A DNA stretch of 64,000 bases. Origin: Bdellovibrionales bacterium RIFOXYD12_FULL_39_22. GTDB taxonomy: Bacteria > Bdellovibrionota > Bacteriovoracia > Bacteriovoracales > Bacteriovoracaceae. The position numbers were made by a program, and so were the translations under genes. Under the pieces are notes generated by a model. The model worked only from the letters and a program-made list of their open reading frames with translations. It had not been told where the DNA came from and ran no database searches. The stretch lies in contig MEQL01000051.1 of assembly GCA_001770205.1 (NCBI GenBank), positions 16,984-80,983 of the forward strand, in the 5' to 3' direction. Of this stretch, positions 8,763 through 19,105 are shown piece by piece; the first letter of the stretch is position 1, and every line of letters starts with the position of its first letter.

Positions 8763-10550
8763 ATGAAAAAAAACGCGTATCTTTTTCTACTATTTCTAGT
8801 CTCATCCATCTCTAGTTCAACTCCTCTTTTTGCCTCTTTGGAGCAAGCAAAGTCTTATCAGTTTCCCGGCAACTACCTAGCAGAAAATCTATATGCTAAT
8901 CCAACTATTTTACAGGCCTTTTATTGGTACATTCCCGATCCTGACTCTGGACATAAAGGGCCAGAATCCAATCTCTGGCAATATATCTCCTACACTATGG
9001 CAGACGAATTCAAGCAACATGGCTTTACCCACGTCTGGCTTCCACCCATGTCCAAGGCGTTTAGTCCCACCAACGAATACAACGTTGGTTACGCCGTTTA
9101 CGACCATTACGACTTAGGAGAGTTTCATCAAATGGGCCGCGTGCGTACCAAGTATGGAACCAAACAAGAACTTTTGGCGGCAGTTGAGGCACTACATTCT
9201 CGCGGCATCATGGTTATTGGCGACATCGTAATGAATCACATGTTGGGAGCAGATCAAGCCGAAAATGTCCCCTACTCTCATGGGTTCATCGTAAACAAGA
9301 ACAACACAGTAAGCTACATCGGCAGTGGTGAAATTGCGGCCTACCTAAATTTTAATTTCCAAAATAAAAATGACCCAGATCCTCGTGGTACTCGACACTC
9401 TAGTTTTGTTTGGAACAAAGATCACTTTAACGGGCTTGAAATTTTTGACCGCTTCTATCTTTTTCAAGGGAAGTCTATAAATAAAGTAGCATATTTTGGT
9501 GATCTTTCCAGCATGCCCTCGGAAGCACAAAATATCTACAAATCTATTCGCAGCGACATAATTTTAGGCGCCAATTTAGACTTTCAAAATCCGGAAGTTC
9601 GTGAAGAAATGATTCGCTGGACAAAATGGCTCATCAACGAAGTTGGACTAGATGGTTTTCGCATAGATGCAGTCAGACACATCGATACTCCTTTTATTTC
9701 CGAATGGGCCTTTGCTATTCAGAAGTACATGTCCGACATTGGAAAATTTGACGGTATGCTGATGTTTGGAGAATCTTGGGATGGATGGGCCGAAAGATTA
9801 AGTGCCTATCTCGAGGGAAATCCGGCCAATAATGGCCTTTTTTACAATCAAGGTGATGGCGCAACCAATTATTGCGGAATTGGTAATGCCATGTCCCTTT
9901 TTGACGTTCCACTTCACTACGACTTTCAAAAAGTAGCAAAAGAAAATAATAGTTATCCTCCGACTCGAATTAGTGATCTACCATACCGTGGTTTATTGGC
10001 ACGAAATCCTCGTTACGCCATTACTTTTGTTGACAACCACGACACTATTCCTACTCAAGAATTGGGAAGCTACATTCCTCTACATACGAAATTGCAAGCT
10101 TATACTTTTATTTTACTCAATGAATTTGGCGTTCCTACCGTTTACTACGAAGATATGTACAAAGGAAATTTTGTCAGCAATTATAAGCATGATAACTTTC
10201 ACGTCTTAAACGAAGGAATAAAAAAATTAGTCTATCTTCGACGACGTTATGCCTATGGGCCTGGAGAATATTTTATTGACTACGCCAAACCTGGCATCCT
10301 TGGATATAAGCGACAAGGACGCTCTGATCGACAGGCCGAAAGCGGATTGATCTATCTTATTCGTGAATTTAATTCCAAAGATAATGGACTGATAATACCC
10401 ACTGATAATCGTAAGTGGGTATTGGCCGCAGGATCTGGCAACTTTAATAACGGACGTTTTTATCTTAACGATGACTCTGATTGGGCGGTGTGGATTCCCT
10501 CTCCTGAAAATGGAATTCCGGCCACTCAATTACCCTGGAGTTTAAAGTAA
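8763..10550 (+). CDS. Secreted alpha-amylase (glycoside hydrolase family 13)
   Basis: 595 residues with a Sec signal peptide of about 24 residues ending near LFAS. The four GH13 blocks are seen in order: DIVMNH at residue 154, GFRIDAVRH with the nucleophile D302, the acid/base E337 in FGESWD, and DNHD at 424-427. It should hydrolyse alpha-1,4-glucans outside the cytoplasm. The start has GGGGGAG directly upstream. It is followed after 16 nt by a small exported protein and then a subtilase, forming a run of secreted products. The gene is divergent from the catabolic operon. Confidence 0.95.
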   Translation: MKKNAYLFLLFLVSSISSSTPLFASLEQAKSYQFPGNYLAENLYANPTILQAFYWYIPDPDSGHKGPESNLWQYISYTMADEFKQHGFTHVWLPPMSKAFSPTNEYNVGYAVYDHYDLGEFHQMGRVRTKYGTKQELLAAVEALHSRGIMVIGDIVMNHMLGADQAENVPYSHGFIVNKNNTVSYIGSGEIAAYLNFNFQNKNDPDPRGTRHSSFVWNKDHFNGLEIFDRFYLFQGKSINKVAYFGDLSSMPSEAQNIYKSIRSDIILGANLDFQNPEVREEMIRWTKWLINEVGLDGFRIDAVRHIDTPFISEWAFAIQKYMSDIGKFDGMLMFGESWDGWAERLSAYLEGNPANNGLFYNQGDGATNYCGIGNAMSLFDVPLHYDFQKVAKENNSYPPTRISDLPYRGLLARNPRYAITFVDNHDTIPTQELGSYIPLHTKLQAYTFILLNEFGVPTVYYEDMYKGNFVSNYKHDNFHVLNEGIKKLVYLRRRYAYGPGEYFIDYAKPGILGYKRQGRSDRQAESGLIYLIREFNSKDNGLIIPTDNRKWVLAAGSGNFNNGRFYLNDDSDWAVWIPSPENGIPATQLPWSLK

Positions 10551-10566
10551 AAAAATGAGGTAAACT

Positions 10567-10977
10567 ATGAACAATAAAATATTACTTATATGCACTATCT
10601 TTCTATTATCTTTTGGAGCATCCTCGGCTGAGTGGAGAGTTTATGCTTCCTGCGATGATGGTTCGGCCGTACTTGATAAAAACAATTTATTAGAAGGTGA
10701 GTTTCAACTTGTAATCCGTAATAGGCAAATTGTTGACTACTTTGAACAAATTGGCGCAAACCACGCTAACGGCCGAGGAGAGGCAATTACTCTTTTAACT
10801 CAACAATCAGAATATAGTTGGTCGAAGATAAGTGATCGCAATATTGAATATCTCGTTGGGCGTTACTATAACCAACTAATTTATCAAGTATATGAGGGAA
10901 CTATTTCTCCAAATGGAAAATGGATGCGTGGCCAGATGTTTGCCGATTGGATTTTCCGTAACTGTCAATTTTTTTAG
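10567..10977 (+). CDS. Small exported protein of unknown function
   Basis: 136 residues. A clear signal peptide (MNNKILLICTIFLLSFGASSA) precedes a mature region of about 115 residues with only two cysteines, one near its start (YASCDD) and one at the C-terminus (RNCQFF), which could form a disulfide. I do not recognise the family. GAGG stands 6 nt before the ATG, and the gene begins 16 nt after the amylase stop, so it is probably co-transcribed with the amylase. Confidence 0.75.
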   Translation: MNNKILLICTIFLLSFGASSAEWRVYASCDDGSAVLDKNNLLEGEFQLVIRNRQIVDYFEQIGANHANGRGEAITLLTQQSEYSWSKISDRNIEYLVGRYYNQLIYQVYEGTISPNGKWMRGQMFADWIFRNCQFF

Positions 10978-11038
10978 TTTCTATTTGCCTCTCCCGTTCA
11001 AAATTGCCCTCTAAATTGCCTACTTGATCTGTGATACT

Positions 11039-11052
11039 CTGTTTATAAACAG
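11039..11052. promoter_or_regulatory. 14-bp perfect palindrome upstream of the subtilase gene
   Basis: CTGTTTATAAACAG is a perfect dyad ending 27 nt before the TTG start of the protease gene. It could be an operator; no regulator is identified. Confidence 0.3.
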
Positions 11053-11079
11053 GCAGCAAAATAAAACAAGGATGTTTTT

Positions 11080-12720
11080 TTGAGAATACTATTTTCCTCC
11101 GCATTGGCCGCGGCCCTTTTTATAACCTTAAATTTATCTCTACACGCTGATATTGTTCCCGATGAATTTATTGTAAGAGTCGAAGATAATACAAAATTTG
11201 ATCTGCAAAAGGCGGCCTCTTTTTTTACTCAAAACACCCAAATTGAAGCAAAAAAAGTAGTTCCCATCAAAATAGCAAAATCTATTTTTCTCTCCATCAA
11301 ACTGAAACAAAGTGATGTATTAACCTTTTTATCCAAGAAAAAAGGCCAATTTAAATATGTTGAGGCCAATTATCGATGGAAAATAATGACTCAAGACGAA
11401 CTATATCCAAAGCAATGGAACTTAGAAAATACTGGAAATAACTACTCCAATCCCATCACAAATAGTGTCAAAGGGGCGGATCTGGATATTGTGCGCGCCT
11501 GGGAAATTAGCAAAGGTGATAGGCAAATTAAAATTGCAGTTATCGATACCGGAATTGATTATAATCACCCGGACCTTAGCGATAACATTTGGATAAATGG
11601 CCAAGAGTTCAGAGGACAGGCCAATATAGACGATGATAAGAATGGTTACATCGACGATATCTATGGATATAATTTTGTAAAAAACAGTGGAGATCCGATG
11701 GATGATCAAGGCCATGGTACTCACTGTGCAGGGATCATAGGTGCCGCCCATAATAATTTTGGCATCGCCGGGGTTATGGCCAATGTCTCCTTAATGGCAC
11801 TAAAGTTTATCGATAAAAATGGAGATGGAAGTACCGAAGGTGCCTTACGCGCAATTGAGTATGCTTTGGCCCAAGAAGTAGATGTACTCTCCAATTCCTG
11901 GGGAGGAGGTGAATATTCTCAGGCCCTCTTTGACGCTATTGCGGAAGCAAACAAAGAAGGAATTATCTTTGTGGCCGCCGCCGGAAATTTTGGCGAAAAT
12001 AACGACAACCTACATCTCTACCCGGCCAGTTATAAACTCCCTAATATTGTCTCCGTAGGATCACATGGTGCCGACGATGAACTCTCCACCTTCTCCTCCT
12101 ACGGAGAACAAAGTGTAGATCTGGCCGCTCCCGGAGAGAAAATTTTATCATCCCTTCCCAAAAATAAATATGGCATGCTCTCAGGAACTTCCATGGCCGC
12201 TCCTCATGTTGCCGGAATGGCCGGCCTCTATCTTTCCGTTTTTGGAAAAACTCTACCTGCGCAGTTAAAAGAAGAACTACAAAAAAGCGCAATACATCAT
12301 CCCTCATATCGCAAACAAACTATCTCCGGAGGACGCGCCAACGCCTATAATCTTTTGGCAAAAATATATCCACCTCGATTTATAATTCCCGAAAGTAGTT
12401 GGATTGACTATCCATTACAAGATTCAGATGTTTTTGAAACAAAACATAACTACAACTCTTATGACTATTTATCTAAAACTTATCAAATAGCTAACGCCAG
12501 ATATGTCCGGCCAATTATAAAAAAAATGGAGTTGCGCGAATTAAGCGATATACTACAAATTAAAAATGGAAAGAATAAAACCTACGACAGACTCTCCGGA
12601 ATTGCCGAAAATCTCCCAGGCGATTACGTTGACGGTGATACCATTAAACTAAGGTTTAGCTCAAAAACTGCTGGCGACAAATGGGGAATTTTGATTGAAA
12701 AGCTCCAATACATTCCCTAA
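11080..12720 (+). CDS. Secreted subtilisin-like serine protease (S8 family)
   Basis: 546 residues, starting at a TTG with AAGGA 8 nt upstream. A signal peptide (about 23 residues, ending HADI) is followed by a propeptide-like region to about residue 110. The catalytic triad is D156 (VIDTGID), H212 (GHGTHCAG) and S371 (SGTSMAAPHVAG). A calcium-loop-like DDDKNGYIDD segment lies between the Asp and His. The last 120 residues after the protease domain are unrecognised. With the amylase it suggests a lifestyle based on external polymer digestion. The stop codon overlaps the convergent cytochrome gene by 4 nt. Confidence 0.95.
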   Translation: MRILFSSALAAALFITLNLSLHADIVPDEFIVRVEDNTKFDLQKAASFFTQNTQIEAKKVVPIKIAKSIFLSIKLKQSDVLTFLSKKKGQFKYVEANYRWKIMTQDELYPKQWNLENTGNNYSNPITNSVKGADLDIVRAWEISKGDRQIKIAVIDTGIDYNHPDLSDNIWINGQEFRGQANIDDDKNGYIDDIYGYNFVKNSGDPMDDQGHGTHCAGIIGAAHNNFGIAGVMANVSLMALKFIDKNGDGSTEGALRAIEYALAQEVDVLSNSWGGGEYSQALFDAIAEANKEGIIFVAAAGNFGENNDNLHLYPASYKLPNIVSVGSHGADDELSTFSSYGEQSVDLAAPGEKILSSLPKNKYGMLSGTSMAAPHVAGMAGLYLSVFGKTLPAQLKEELQKSAIHHPSYRKQTISGGRANAYNLLAKIYPPRFIIPESSWIDYPLQDSDVFETKHNYNSYDYLSKTYQIANARYVRPIIKKMELRELSDILQIKNGKNKTYDRLSGIAENLPGDYVDGDTIKLRFSSKTAGDKWGILIEKLQYIP

Positions 12721-13301
12721 TTGTGGCATTCTGCACATTGCTTAGGTGGATTGGTATTACCCTGAGCATGCTGTTCTTTGTGACAACCTAGACAAAGTTT
12801 ATGCGCAAGCGTCTTTTGCAAAACCTTATCCTCGAAAGTTTTTGGAAAACCTTCCGGAAAGTGACAGACCTGGCATTTTCCAAAGGCCATATAGGCCGAG
12901 TTAACCGAATGACTTGCATGATCAAAAGAGACAGCTCCTCTATTATTGGTAAATTCAAATTGATCTAGGCCAGACGCTTGAGAGCCAGGAAAAGACTGCT
13001 TGCTAATCTCATCAATATTAGAAACACCATCACCATCCGAATCCAAGGCCGAAGCAAAATCAAAATCAACTTTCCCGCCCTGTTTGACAGATTCTCGCAA
13101 CGCCAATCCATAATTGTTCAAAAAATCAGCGACTAGAGGCAGATGGCAAGTGGCGCAATTATTAAGTTGTCCATTTCGGGCGTCTGGATATTTATCCATC
13201 ATGGCCTGCTGATATCCTGGCGTCGCATAGAGCGCAGAAATCGGCCAGAAAATAATTGACGCAAAAAGTACTATGAGGATAAATCCGCAACTCTTTCTCA
13301 T
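12717..13301 (-). CDS. Periplasmic multihaem cytochrome c (four CxxCH motifs)
   Basis: 194 residues with a signal peptide (cut near LYATP). Four CxxCH haem motifs are seen: CATCH, CQVCH, CLGCH and CAECH, the last at the extreme C-terminus. Between the first and second lies an Asp-rich DSDGDGVSNIDEI stretch resembling a calcium-binding thrombospondin-type repeat. The last three motifs and their spacing resemble cytochrome c7/c3-type domains. It is likely a periplasmic electron carrier, but its partner is not indicated by its neighbours. AAGGAG precedes the ATG. Confidence 0.85.
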   Translation of the reverse strand: MRKSCGFILIVLFASIIFWPISALYATPGYQQAMMDKYPDARNGQLNNCATCHLPLVADFLNNYGLALRESVKQGGKVDFDFASALDSDGDGVSNIDEISKQSFPGSQASGLDQFEFTNNRGAVSFDHASHSVNSAYMAFGKCQVCHFPEGFPKTFEDKVLQKTLAHKLCLGCHKEQHAQGNTNPPKQCAECHN

Positions 13302-13462
13302 TTTGTATGCTCCTTGATTAACAATCCAATAGTTGAGGTAAAAGAATAGAGGTTTTTTATCACATGCCCTTAATCGTCGTCAATTGCTACCTGAGATCAA
13401 CCACGGTCTTGATAAGATTTTATTAAACAAGGATAATCTGCTCTTTTTTTCTGCTCACACTT

Positions 13463-13471
13463 TGCTATAAT
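13463..13471 (+). promoter_or_regulatory. Extended -10 promoter element for the HD-GYP gene
   Basis: TGC-TATAAT is a consensus extended -10 hexamer about 35 nt upstream of the TTG start. No good -35 hexamer is visible, as is usual for extended -10 promoters. Confidence 0.55.
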
Positions 13472-13505
13472 AGAGACAACTGAAGTTTTATAGGAGGATA
13501 TTTTT

Positions 13506-14465
13506 TTGTCTGAATATGTTCAATACGCTTTACTTGATATTTATCCAGATGAAGAGTTGCCTGGCGATGTCTATCTTTTCGTCAATAACCACCATCTAAA
13601 ATATAAGCCTCGAAATGATGTAATCTCTAAGGCAAAATATGAAGAATTTGTTAAACGACAAGTGACATTTGTTTATATTTTAAAAAGCGAAGAATCTCTA
13701 TTTGCAAAATGGTCCGAAGGCCTAAAGCAAACTAAAAAACAAGAAATTATTTCTCGCATTGGCCCCGAAAATAGCGATTTAGCAGATGCCTATTTTTCTA
13801 CCCGCAGTACGCTTATGGAATTTGTGACCAAAGAGGTCTCCAACCAAACAGTCAAGGCCATTTTGGATAGAACTCGTAATGTTATTTCTGTCATTCAATC
13901 TAAAAAAACAGCGGATAAGTTAATTGGAAAAATGTTTCTCTACGGCCAAGGGCTGGCCGATCATGGAATGAATGTGGCAAGTCTTTCTACCTATCTGGCC
14001 ATAAATATCGGCTACGAACAGCACGCTCTGCTAGAAACAATTTATACCGGTGGACTTTTGCATGATTTTGGAAAAACTCGCATTGATAAGCGTTATCTCG
14101 AAGATATTAACTCTCCCGAGTATGAAACTGCTATGAAAAAACATCCAACACTGGGAAAAACCTCTCTCATTGTAGACAATGGCCTATCCGATGAAGTTCT
14201 GAGAATTGTAGTTGAACATCATGAAAATGTTGATGGCACAGGCCACCCTCGTGGCCTAAATGGTAGTCGTATCTATGAACTAACCAAAATTGTTTCTATC
14301 GCCAACGCTTTTGACAATTTAGTGCAAAAAGATGATGGGCCAATCTCCATCGCCGAAAAGCAAAAAAAAGCAATCAAACGCCTAGAGCTAGAGGTAAAAT
14401 CGGGGAAAATTTTTGATACTCGCATCCTTAGCAAATCATTGAAAGCTCTAGATCTTATTTTATAG
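13506..14465 (+). CDS. HD-GYP domain protein, probable cyclic di-GMP phosphodiesterase
   Basis: 319 residues, TTG start with AGGAGG 8 nt upstream. The C-terminal half carries HD-GYP landmarks: LLHDFGKTRID, the His of KKHPTLGK, VVEHHENVDGTGHPRG. The GYP motif is changed to GHP, but the metal-binding His/Asp residues look complete, so hydrolysis of c-di-GMP is plausible. The first 120 residues have no recognised domain and no receiver or membrane segment. It stands alone, convergent with guaB, 4 nt from its stop. Confidence 0.88.
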   Translation: MSEYVQYALLDIYPDEELPGDVYLFVNNHHLKYKPRNDVISKAKYEEFVKRQVTFVYILKSEESLFAKWSEGLKQTKKQEIISRIGPENSDLADAYFSTRSTLMEFVTKEVSNQTVKAILDRTRNVISVIQSKKTADKLIGKMFLYGQGLADHGMNVASLSTYLAINIGYEQHALLETIYTGGLLHDFGKTRIDKRYLEDINSPEYETAMKKHPTLGKTSLIVDNGLSDEVLRIVVEHHENVDGTGHPRGLNGSRIYELTKIVSIANAFDNLVQKDDGPISIAEKQKKAIKRLELEVKSGKIFDTRILSKSLKALDLIL

Positions 14466-14469
14466 ATAA

Positions 14470-15939
14470 TTAAGATAAAGAATAATTAGGCGCCTCTTTA
14501 GTAATTTGCACATCATGCGGGTGATTTTCCCGCAAAGAAGCGGCAGAAATAGTGATAAATCGTGCCTTGGCCTGCAAATCCCGCAAATCACTAGCACCCA
14601 CGTATCCCATTCCCGACTTTATTCCTCCAATCAACTGATAGATATTCTGCGATAATGGCCCACGATGAGGAACTTGGCCTTCAATTCCCTCTGGAACCAA
14701 TTTATTCATATCGGTAATTTTACCTTGCCCATAGCGATCTTTTGAGCCGTGAACCATGGCACCCAAAGAACCCATTCCCCGATATACCTTGTAGGCTCGC
14801 CCTTTGTACAAAACCATCTCGCCAGGACTTTCATCGGTCCCAGCAAAAAGCGAACCGATCATGACGCTATCAGCTCCGGCCGCTAATGCTTTGACAATAT
14901 CTCCTGAATACTTAATCCCACCATCCGCAATAAGTGCCACTCCGGCCGCTTTGCAAACTTTAGAACATTCTAAAACCGCACTAAATTGAGGAACACCAAT
15001 TCCGGCCACTACCCTAGTAGTACAAATAGAACCCGGGCCAATTCCTACTTTTACACCATCTACTCCGGCCGCAATCAAGGCTTGACAAGCATCGGCAGTC
15101 GCTACATTCCCGGCCACCAATTGAATTTGAGAAAACATTTTCTTCACCTGCCCGGCCATTTCAATAACTCCACGTGAATGGCCATGCGCAGTATCAATTA
15201 CTAAAACGTCGACATCCATCTCTGCCAAAAGTTTGGCCCGCGCTAACTCATGCGGCCCAACACCAATGGCCGCCGCCACTCGCAGTCGGCCTTGTGAATC
15301 TTTATTGGCCAATGGATAATCAATGTTTTTTTGAATATCGCTAATGGTTATAAGTCCTTTTAAATGGCCTTCTCTATCTATCACCGGCAATTTCTCTATT
15401 CGATGTTTTTTCAATAACTGTTTGGCCTCGCTCATCGAAATATTAGGCGACGCGGTGATCAGTCGTTCAGAAGGCGTCATTACCTCTTTTACTTTTATGG
15501 TGAGGTCACTCTCATAGCGCATATCTCTATTCGTCAAAATTCCTACTAACTTTTTTTTCTCATCCACCACGGGAAGTCCCGTTACGTGATGGGCAGAGGC
15601 CAAGGCCATCACCTCTAACAATGTAGCATCCGGGCCAGTTACAATAGGATGTAAAATAATCCCAGAAACGGCCTTCTTTACTTTTTCCACTTCAGCGGCC
15701 TGCAAGTTAGGAGCTAAATTTTTATGAAGAACACCAATCCCTCCCTCGCGGGCCATAACAATAGCAGTGGCCGCTTCGGTAACCGTATCCATGGCCGCGG
15801 AAGAAAGGGGAATATTTATCTCAATATTACGAGTAAATTTTGTTCGAAGTAAAACATCACTGGGTAAGAACTCGGAGTATGCGGGAAGCAAAAGCACATC
15901 ATCGTAAGTCAAACCTACATCGGAGGAGAGCGTGGCCAT
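14470..15939 (-). CDS. guaB: IMP dehydrogenase
   Basis: 489 residues, normal length for the enzyme that oxidises IMP to XMP in guanine nucleotide synthesis. Seen: the N-terminal [15 protein letters not shown] block, a tandem CBS module at about residues 95-205, the catalytic loop [15 protein letters not shown] with C306, and the C-terminal [20 protein letters not shown] flap. AAGGATG precedes the ATG; the gene begins 13 nt after the upstream exported protein's stop, so the two may share a transcript. Confidence 0.98.
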   Translation of the reverse strand: MATLSSDVGLTYDDVLLLPAYSEFLPSDVLLRTKFTRNIEINIPLSSAAMDTVTEAATAIVMAREGGIGVLHKNLAPNLQAAEVEKVKKAVSGIILHPIVTGPDATLLEVMALASAHHVTGLPVVDEKKKLVGILTNRDMRYESDLTIKVKEVMTPSERLITASPNISMSEAKQLLKKHRIEKLPVIDREGHLKGLITISDIQKNIDYPLANKDSQGRLRVAAAIGVGPHELARAKLLAEMDVDVLVIDTAHGHSRGVIEMAGQVKKMFSQIQLVAGNVATADACQALIAAGVDGVKVGIGPGSICTTRVVAGIGVPQFSAVLECSKVCKAAGVALIADGGIKYSGDIVKALAAGADSVMIGSLFAGTDESPGEMVLYKGRAYKVYRGMGSLGAMVHGSKDRYGQGKITDMNKLVPEGIEGQVPHRGPLSQNIYQLIGGIKSGMGYVGASDLRDLQAKARFITISAASLRENHPHDVQITKEAPNYSLS

Positions 15940-15952
15940 ATCAACATCCTTG

Positions 15953-18304
15953 TTACTGCACTGCCGGCAGCAAAGTTAGCATTTGAGAGGAGATGATCTT
16001 CTCATCTTTAGCAAAAGTTTTCAAGTTATCCTCAAACTGCTCGATGTAATTTTCAATCTGCTCTCCAAAGTCATACATACTATGATCCACAATTCTTCGA
16101 GACAGATGTCGATGCCCTTTGTAAAGCAAAGAGAGATAACTTTGCACAATATTTTGCACCTCGTTACTTAAGGCCGCCAATTGTGTTTGTGCTTTGCCAA
16201 TATCGTTAATATTTTTGGTATAGCGATCCAGCGCGTTGGCCTCTCTTGGAAGATTTAAACTCAACTCATACTCTCTTAACTGCAAGGAGGTAGGATTAAA
16301 TTCTGAACCTAAAAGTGCTGCTCGCTGTCCTAAAGATCTGGCCAAGAAAAACAGATCGGTCCCCTCTACCGGTAATCTAAAAAAAAGATGCGATAGATCC
16401 ACAAAACCAGTTATAACACCAACTCCCGGCACAGCATAAAGCAAACTTCCACCCATGCGGGCCAGCGTTTCATCTCGCACATCTCTTTTATCTTGAGTAG
16501 TTTTGGCATTAGCGTATTCCAACGCCCCCACTGTCGCCTCCGCAAAAACGTTAAGTCCAATTAAAAGATAAAACATCGTTCCGTTTTTTATCATCTCAAC
16601 AATCTTACCGTGGGTGATTTCATTAAAACGATCCACCGCCGCCTTGGTAAATTCCGCATTAACAATTTTTTCTACCGGAGATTTTATTCCATTTAATCTC
16701 TCCGTAAAAGCAATGTACAATCTTCCCAGCATTGAAAGTTTTTGTCCGGCAATGGTTGTTGCAGGCGGCATATTGGGAACTATTGGGACAATAGGCGAAC
16801 GAGGCATGATTATAGCACCACCTTCTCCCGCGGCCATTTTCATTCTAATTCCTGATTGAATAAGTTTGTCGATAACATTTTTATTAAGCCAAGATGAGGA
16901 TAACTTAGAGGTGGCAGATAGCGTATTTAGAATCGGTCCAGCAGTTACAGTGGAATTGGCCAGAAGGCGTAAAAAAAGCAGATCCTCGCCGGCCAAAGAG
17001 GAGATTAACATCAGTGTTGACTGCGAAAGATTTCCTTTTTCGGTAGCATATTTTAATTCTAAATTAGAGTAAGTTCCATGGCGAGTTATTCCATATAATT
17101 TGGAAAGGTTGATGCTGTAACTGCTACCTCCTTGTCCTACCTCCACAATATTTTCTTCTAATACCTGTTGCACATTGGCCACCTCGATGGCCGAAGGACT
17201 CTCTACTTTGCCAAGGTTAATTTCAATTCTGACTTTTTTTGCGAAGGCCTGCAATTGCGGATCTAATACCACCGCCCCCGGATCGGCAATTATCTGCATA
17301 AGCATGGCCTCATTTAAATATTCGTTGCTAACTCTCTCTCGCAATTTTTCGTAATTTTGCTGCAGTTGGGCCACATTTTCGGCCACTTCAATTCCACTAT
17401 CTACGATCATGCCAAGCGCTTTAATATCCTCTGGCCCAATCATCCTAGTGCTATCATTTGCCAATGATTGTGCTGCCAACACCTCGGGTTTTAACTCGAC
17501 AAAAAGTCGAGGAAATTGCGGTATGGTATTTCCCGGAATAGTGATCTCTTCTCCCGTTTGCAGTTGTACTTTTTGGCCATCTTTGCGTGCCACTGGAATT
17601 TGGGGAATTCCGCCTGGGGTTTGCGGCATCTGTGGCCCAGGAATTACTGGCGTTATGGCCCTGTCCTTGCTTGATTCTAGCAGCTGATTAATTACTCCAT
17701 CTTTTTCATTAGAGGGGGCAATCCTGGCCTTTTTTAAATTTTCGTCTGTTAGTGCCCATTGGGCAAAGGCATACTCTTCTACCGAAGGGTAGATAATATT
17801 GACTCGCTCCGGATGGCCTGGAGAAAAATAGTTTTTAAGTAACTTTTCAACAAAGATAATTTCCGTATCGTTGGGTACATTTATATCTATTCTCGAATCC
17901 ATTAATGCTTCCGAAAGCAACATCGAAGCACGCACATAAGGCCGCTGCTTATATTGGATTGCCATTACACTATTTACCACCTTTTTAAATTGATATTCCC
18001 TAATAATATCTGCTGCTTTATCTATCTTATTTACAACCACATCGCTTAAGGATTGATCATTACGAATGACATCTCGCAAAATTTCATAAGCAACTTTCCA
18101 ATTTTTTTTGTCCATCAATAAATATTGCGCAAAGTAAATTTTGGCATTAGTCGAAAGATAAAGTGAAATATCTTCTGCAGCAACTTCCGATAATACTCCA
18201 GTAACATCTTCCGCGTGATTATTCGGGGCGGCCAATAACGATTGAGTTATCAGCAAAAAAGATAAAAATAGAACAAAAGATTTTTTAATGTGTTTTATAA
18301 ACAT
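15953..18304 (-). CDS. Large exported protein of unknown function
   Basis: 783 residues with a signal peptide (MFIKHIKKSFVLFLSFLLITQSLLAAP). Most of the mature part is predicted by eye to be alpha-helical and polar. It is interrupted by two proline-rich linkers (around PQMPQTPGGIPQIP and PRSPIVPIVPNMPP) and by two hydrophobic stretches in the last third (FYLLIGLNVFAEATVGALEYA; SLLYAVPGVGVITGFVDLSHLF). The C-terminal 120 residues look coiled-coil-like. I do not recognise the family. GGGAG precedes the ATG. The nearest downstream gene is guaB, which says nothing about its role. Confidence 0.8.
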   Translation of the reverse strand: MFIKHIKKSFVLFLSFLLITQSLLAAPNNHAEDVTGVLSEVAAEDISLYLSTNAKIYFAQYLLMDKKNWKVAYEILRDVIRNDQSLSDVVVNKIDKAADIIREYQFKKVVNSVMAIQYKQRPYVRASMLLSEALMDSRIDINVPNDTEIIFVEKLLKNYFSPGHPERVNIIYPSVEEYAFAQWALTDENLKKARIAPSNEKDGVINQLLESSKDRAITPVIPGPQMPQTPGGIPQIPVARKDGQKVQLQTGEEITIPGNTIPQFPRLFVELKPEVLAAQSLANDSTRMIGPEDIKALGMIVDSGIEVAENVAQLQQNYEKLRERVSNEYLNEAMLMQIIADPGAVVLDPQLQAFAKKVRIEINLGKVESPSAIEVANVQQVLEENIVEVGQGGSSYSINLSKLYGITRHGTYSNLELKYATEKGNLSQSTLMLISSLAGEDLLFLRLLANSTVTAGPILNTLSATSKLSSSWLNKNVIDKLIQSGIRMKMAAGEGGAIIMPRSPIVPIVPNMPPATTIAGQKLSMLGRLYIAFTERLNGIKSPVEKIVNAEFTKAAVDRFNEITHGKIVEMIKNGTMFYLLIGLNVFAEATVGALEYANAKTTQDKRDVRDETLARMGGSLLYAVPGVGVITGFVDLSHLFFRLPVEGTDLFFLARSLGQRAALLGSEFNPTSLQLREYELSLNLPREANALDRYTKNINDIGKAQTQLAALSNEVQNIVQSYLSLLYKGHRHLSRRIVDHSMYDFGEQIENYIEQFEDNLKTFAKDEKIISSQMLTLLPAVQ

Positions 18305-18416
18305 TTGGTACTCCCTTAGCTTATGGACAGATCTAAGACGATTCTACGACACTCTGCATTATCTTACTATAATCATGAAGCTTTTTGAATTTTTTACACA
18401 GTGCGCAAGGTATTGA

Positions 18417-18947
18417 CTAGGACAACTCTTCAAAGGTTCCTCTTTCCAAATTTTTACGTACTTTAGGCGCTTTAAATAGTTGATTATGAAAGGAAATATA
18501 GATAGCAGGAGCGACAATTTTGCTAGCAAAAATGGCCTCTACAAAGTTTTGAAAGGCATCTGAGTCATCAAGTCCCAAAGGCCTCATGGCACCGGTGAAA
18601 ATAACAGGATGCTTAACATCAACGAGACGTTCATAACAGTACTTGGCAGAATCGGCCATGGTATCTGTGCCGTGCAAAACAACCACGGGACAATCACTTT
18701 TTAGATGTTTTTTTATACAGACACTAATAAATTCTCGGTCATCATCATCCATATAAAGAGAATCTTTGGCCAAAATAGAGTATTGAATTATCTCGGTATA
18801 AGGCAATCGCAATTTGGAAATAATCTTGTCATGAATTATGGATTCTTTATTTGATAAACTACCATCACGCTCATCATAGGTTTTTTCAATAGTTCCACCG
18901 GTAGTTAAAACTATGATTTTTTTCTTCTGGCGCATTTTAAACCCCAT
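18417..18947 (-). CDS. Short asparaginase-family protein (N-terminal domain only)
   Basis: 176 residues, about half of a normal two-domain L-asparaginase. It keeps the catalytic blocks of the N-terminal domain: TTGGTIEKTYDE with the nucleophile Thr, and VVLHGTDTMADSAKY with the second Thr, Asp and Lys region. The C-terminal domain is absent and the stop is clean. Single-domain members of this family are known, so this may be a complete protein of that type rather than a truncation. An alternative ATG lies 12 nt downstream with GGGG in front of it. Asparaginase activity is not certain. Confidence 0.78.
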   Translation of the reverse strand: MGFKMRQKKKIIVLTTGGTIEKTYDERDGSLSNKESIIHDKIISKLRLPYTEIIQYSILAKDSLYMDDDDREFISVCIKKHLKSDCPVVVLHGTDTMADSAKYCYERLVDVKHPVIFTGAMRPLGLDDSDAFQNFVEAIFASKIVAPAIYISFHNQLFKAPKVRKNLERGTFEELS

Positions 18948-19028
18948 TTTGCTGCAAAATTGTCTTATGACTAATATAAACGCAGAAATGATATCAAATT
19001 TTTTTATAAAAAGTCTATTGCTCCACCC

Positions 19029-19056
19029 TTGACGTTAATAAATTAGACACTAGATT
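19029..19056 (+). promoter_or_regulatory. Candidate promoter of htpG
   Basis: TTGACG and TAGATT separated by 16 nt, about 50 nt upstream of the htpG start. This resembles a housekeeping sigma promoter; no clear heat-shock sigma-32 consensus was found. Confidence 0.45.
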
Positions 19057-19105
19057 GATCTAACATTTTTTATCTACTTTTTTACACTACCAAGGAGTGT
19101 TGGCC

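Noticed and set aside
18417..18947. The short asparaginase as a truncated pseudogene
   Set aside because: No in-frame remnant of a C-terminal domain follows the stop, and compact one-domain relatives are known.
19029..19056. Heat-shock sigma-32 promoter for htpG
   Set aside because: CTTGAAA and CCCATNT elements were not found at the proper spacing; only a sigma-70-like site is supported.
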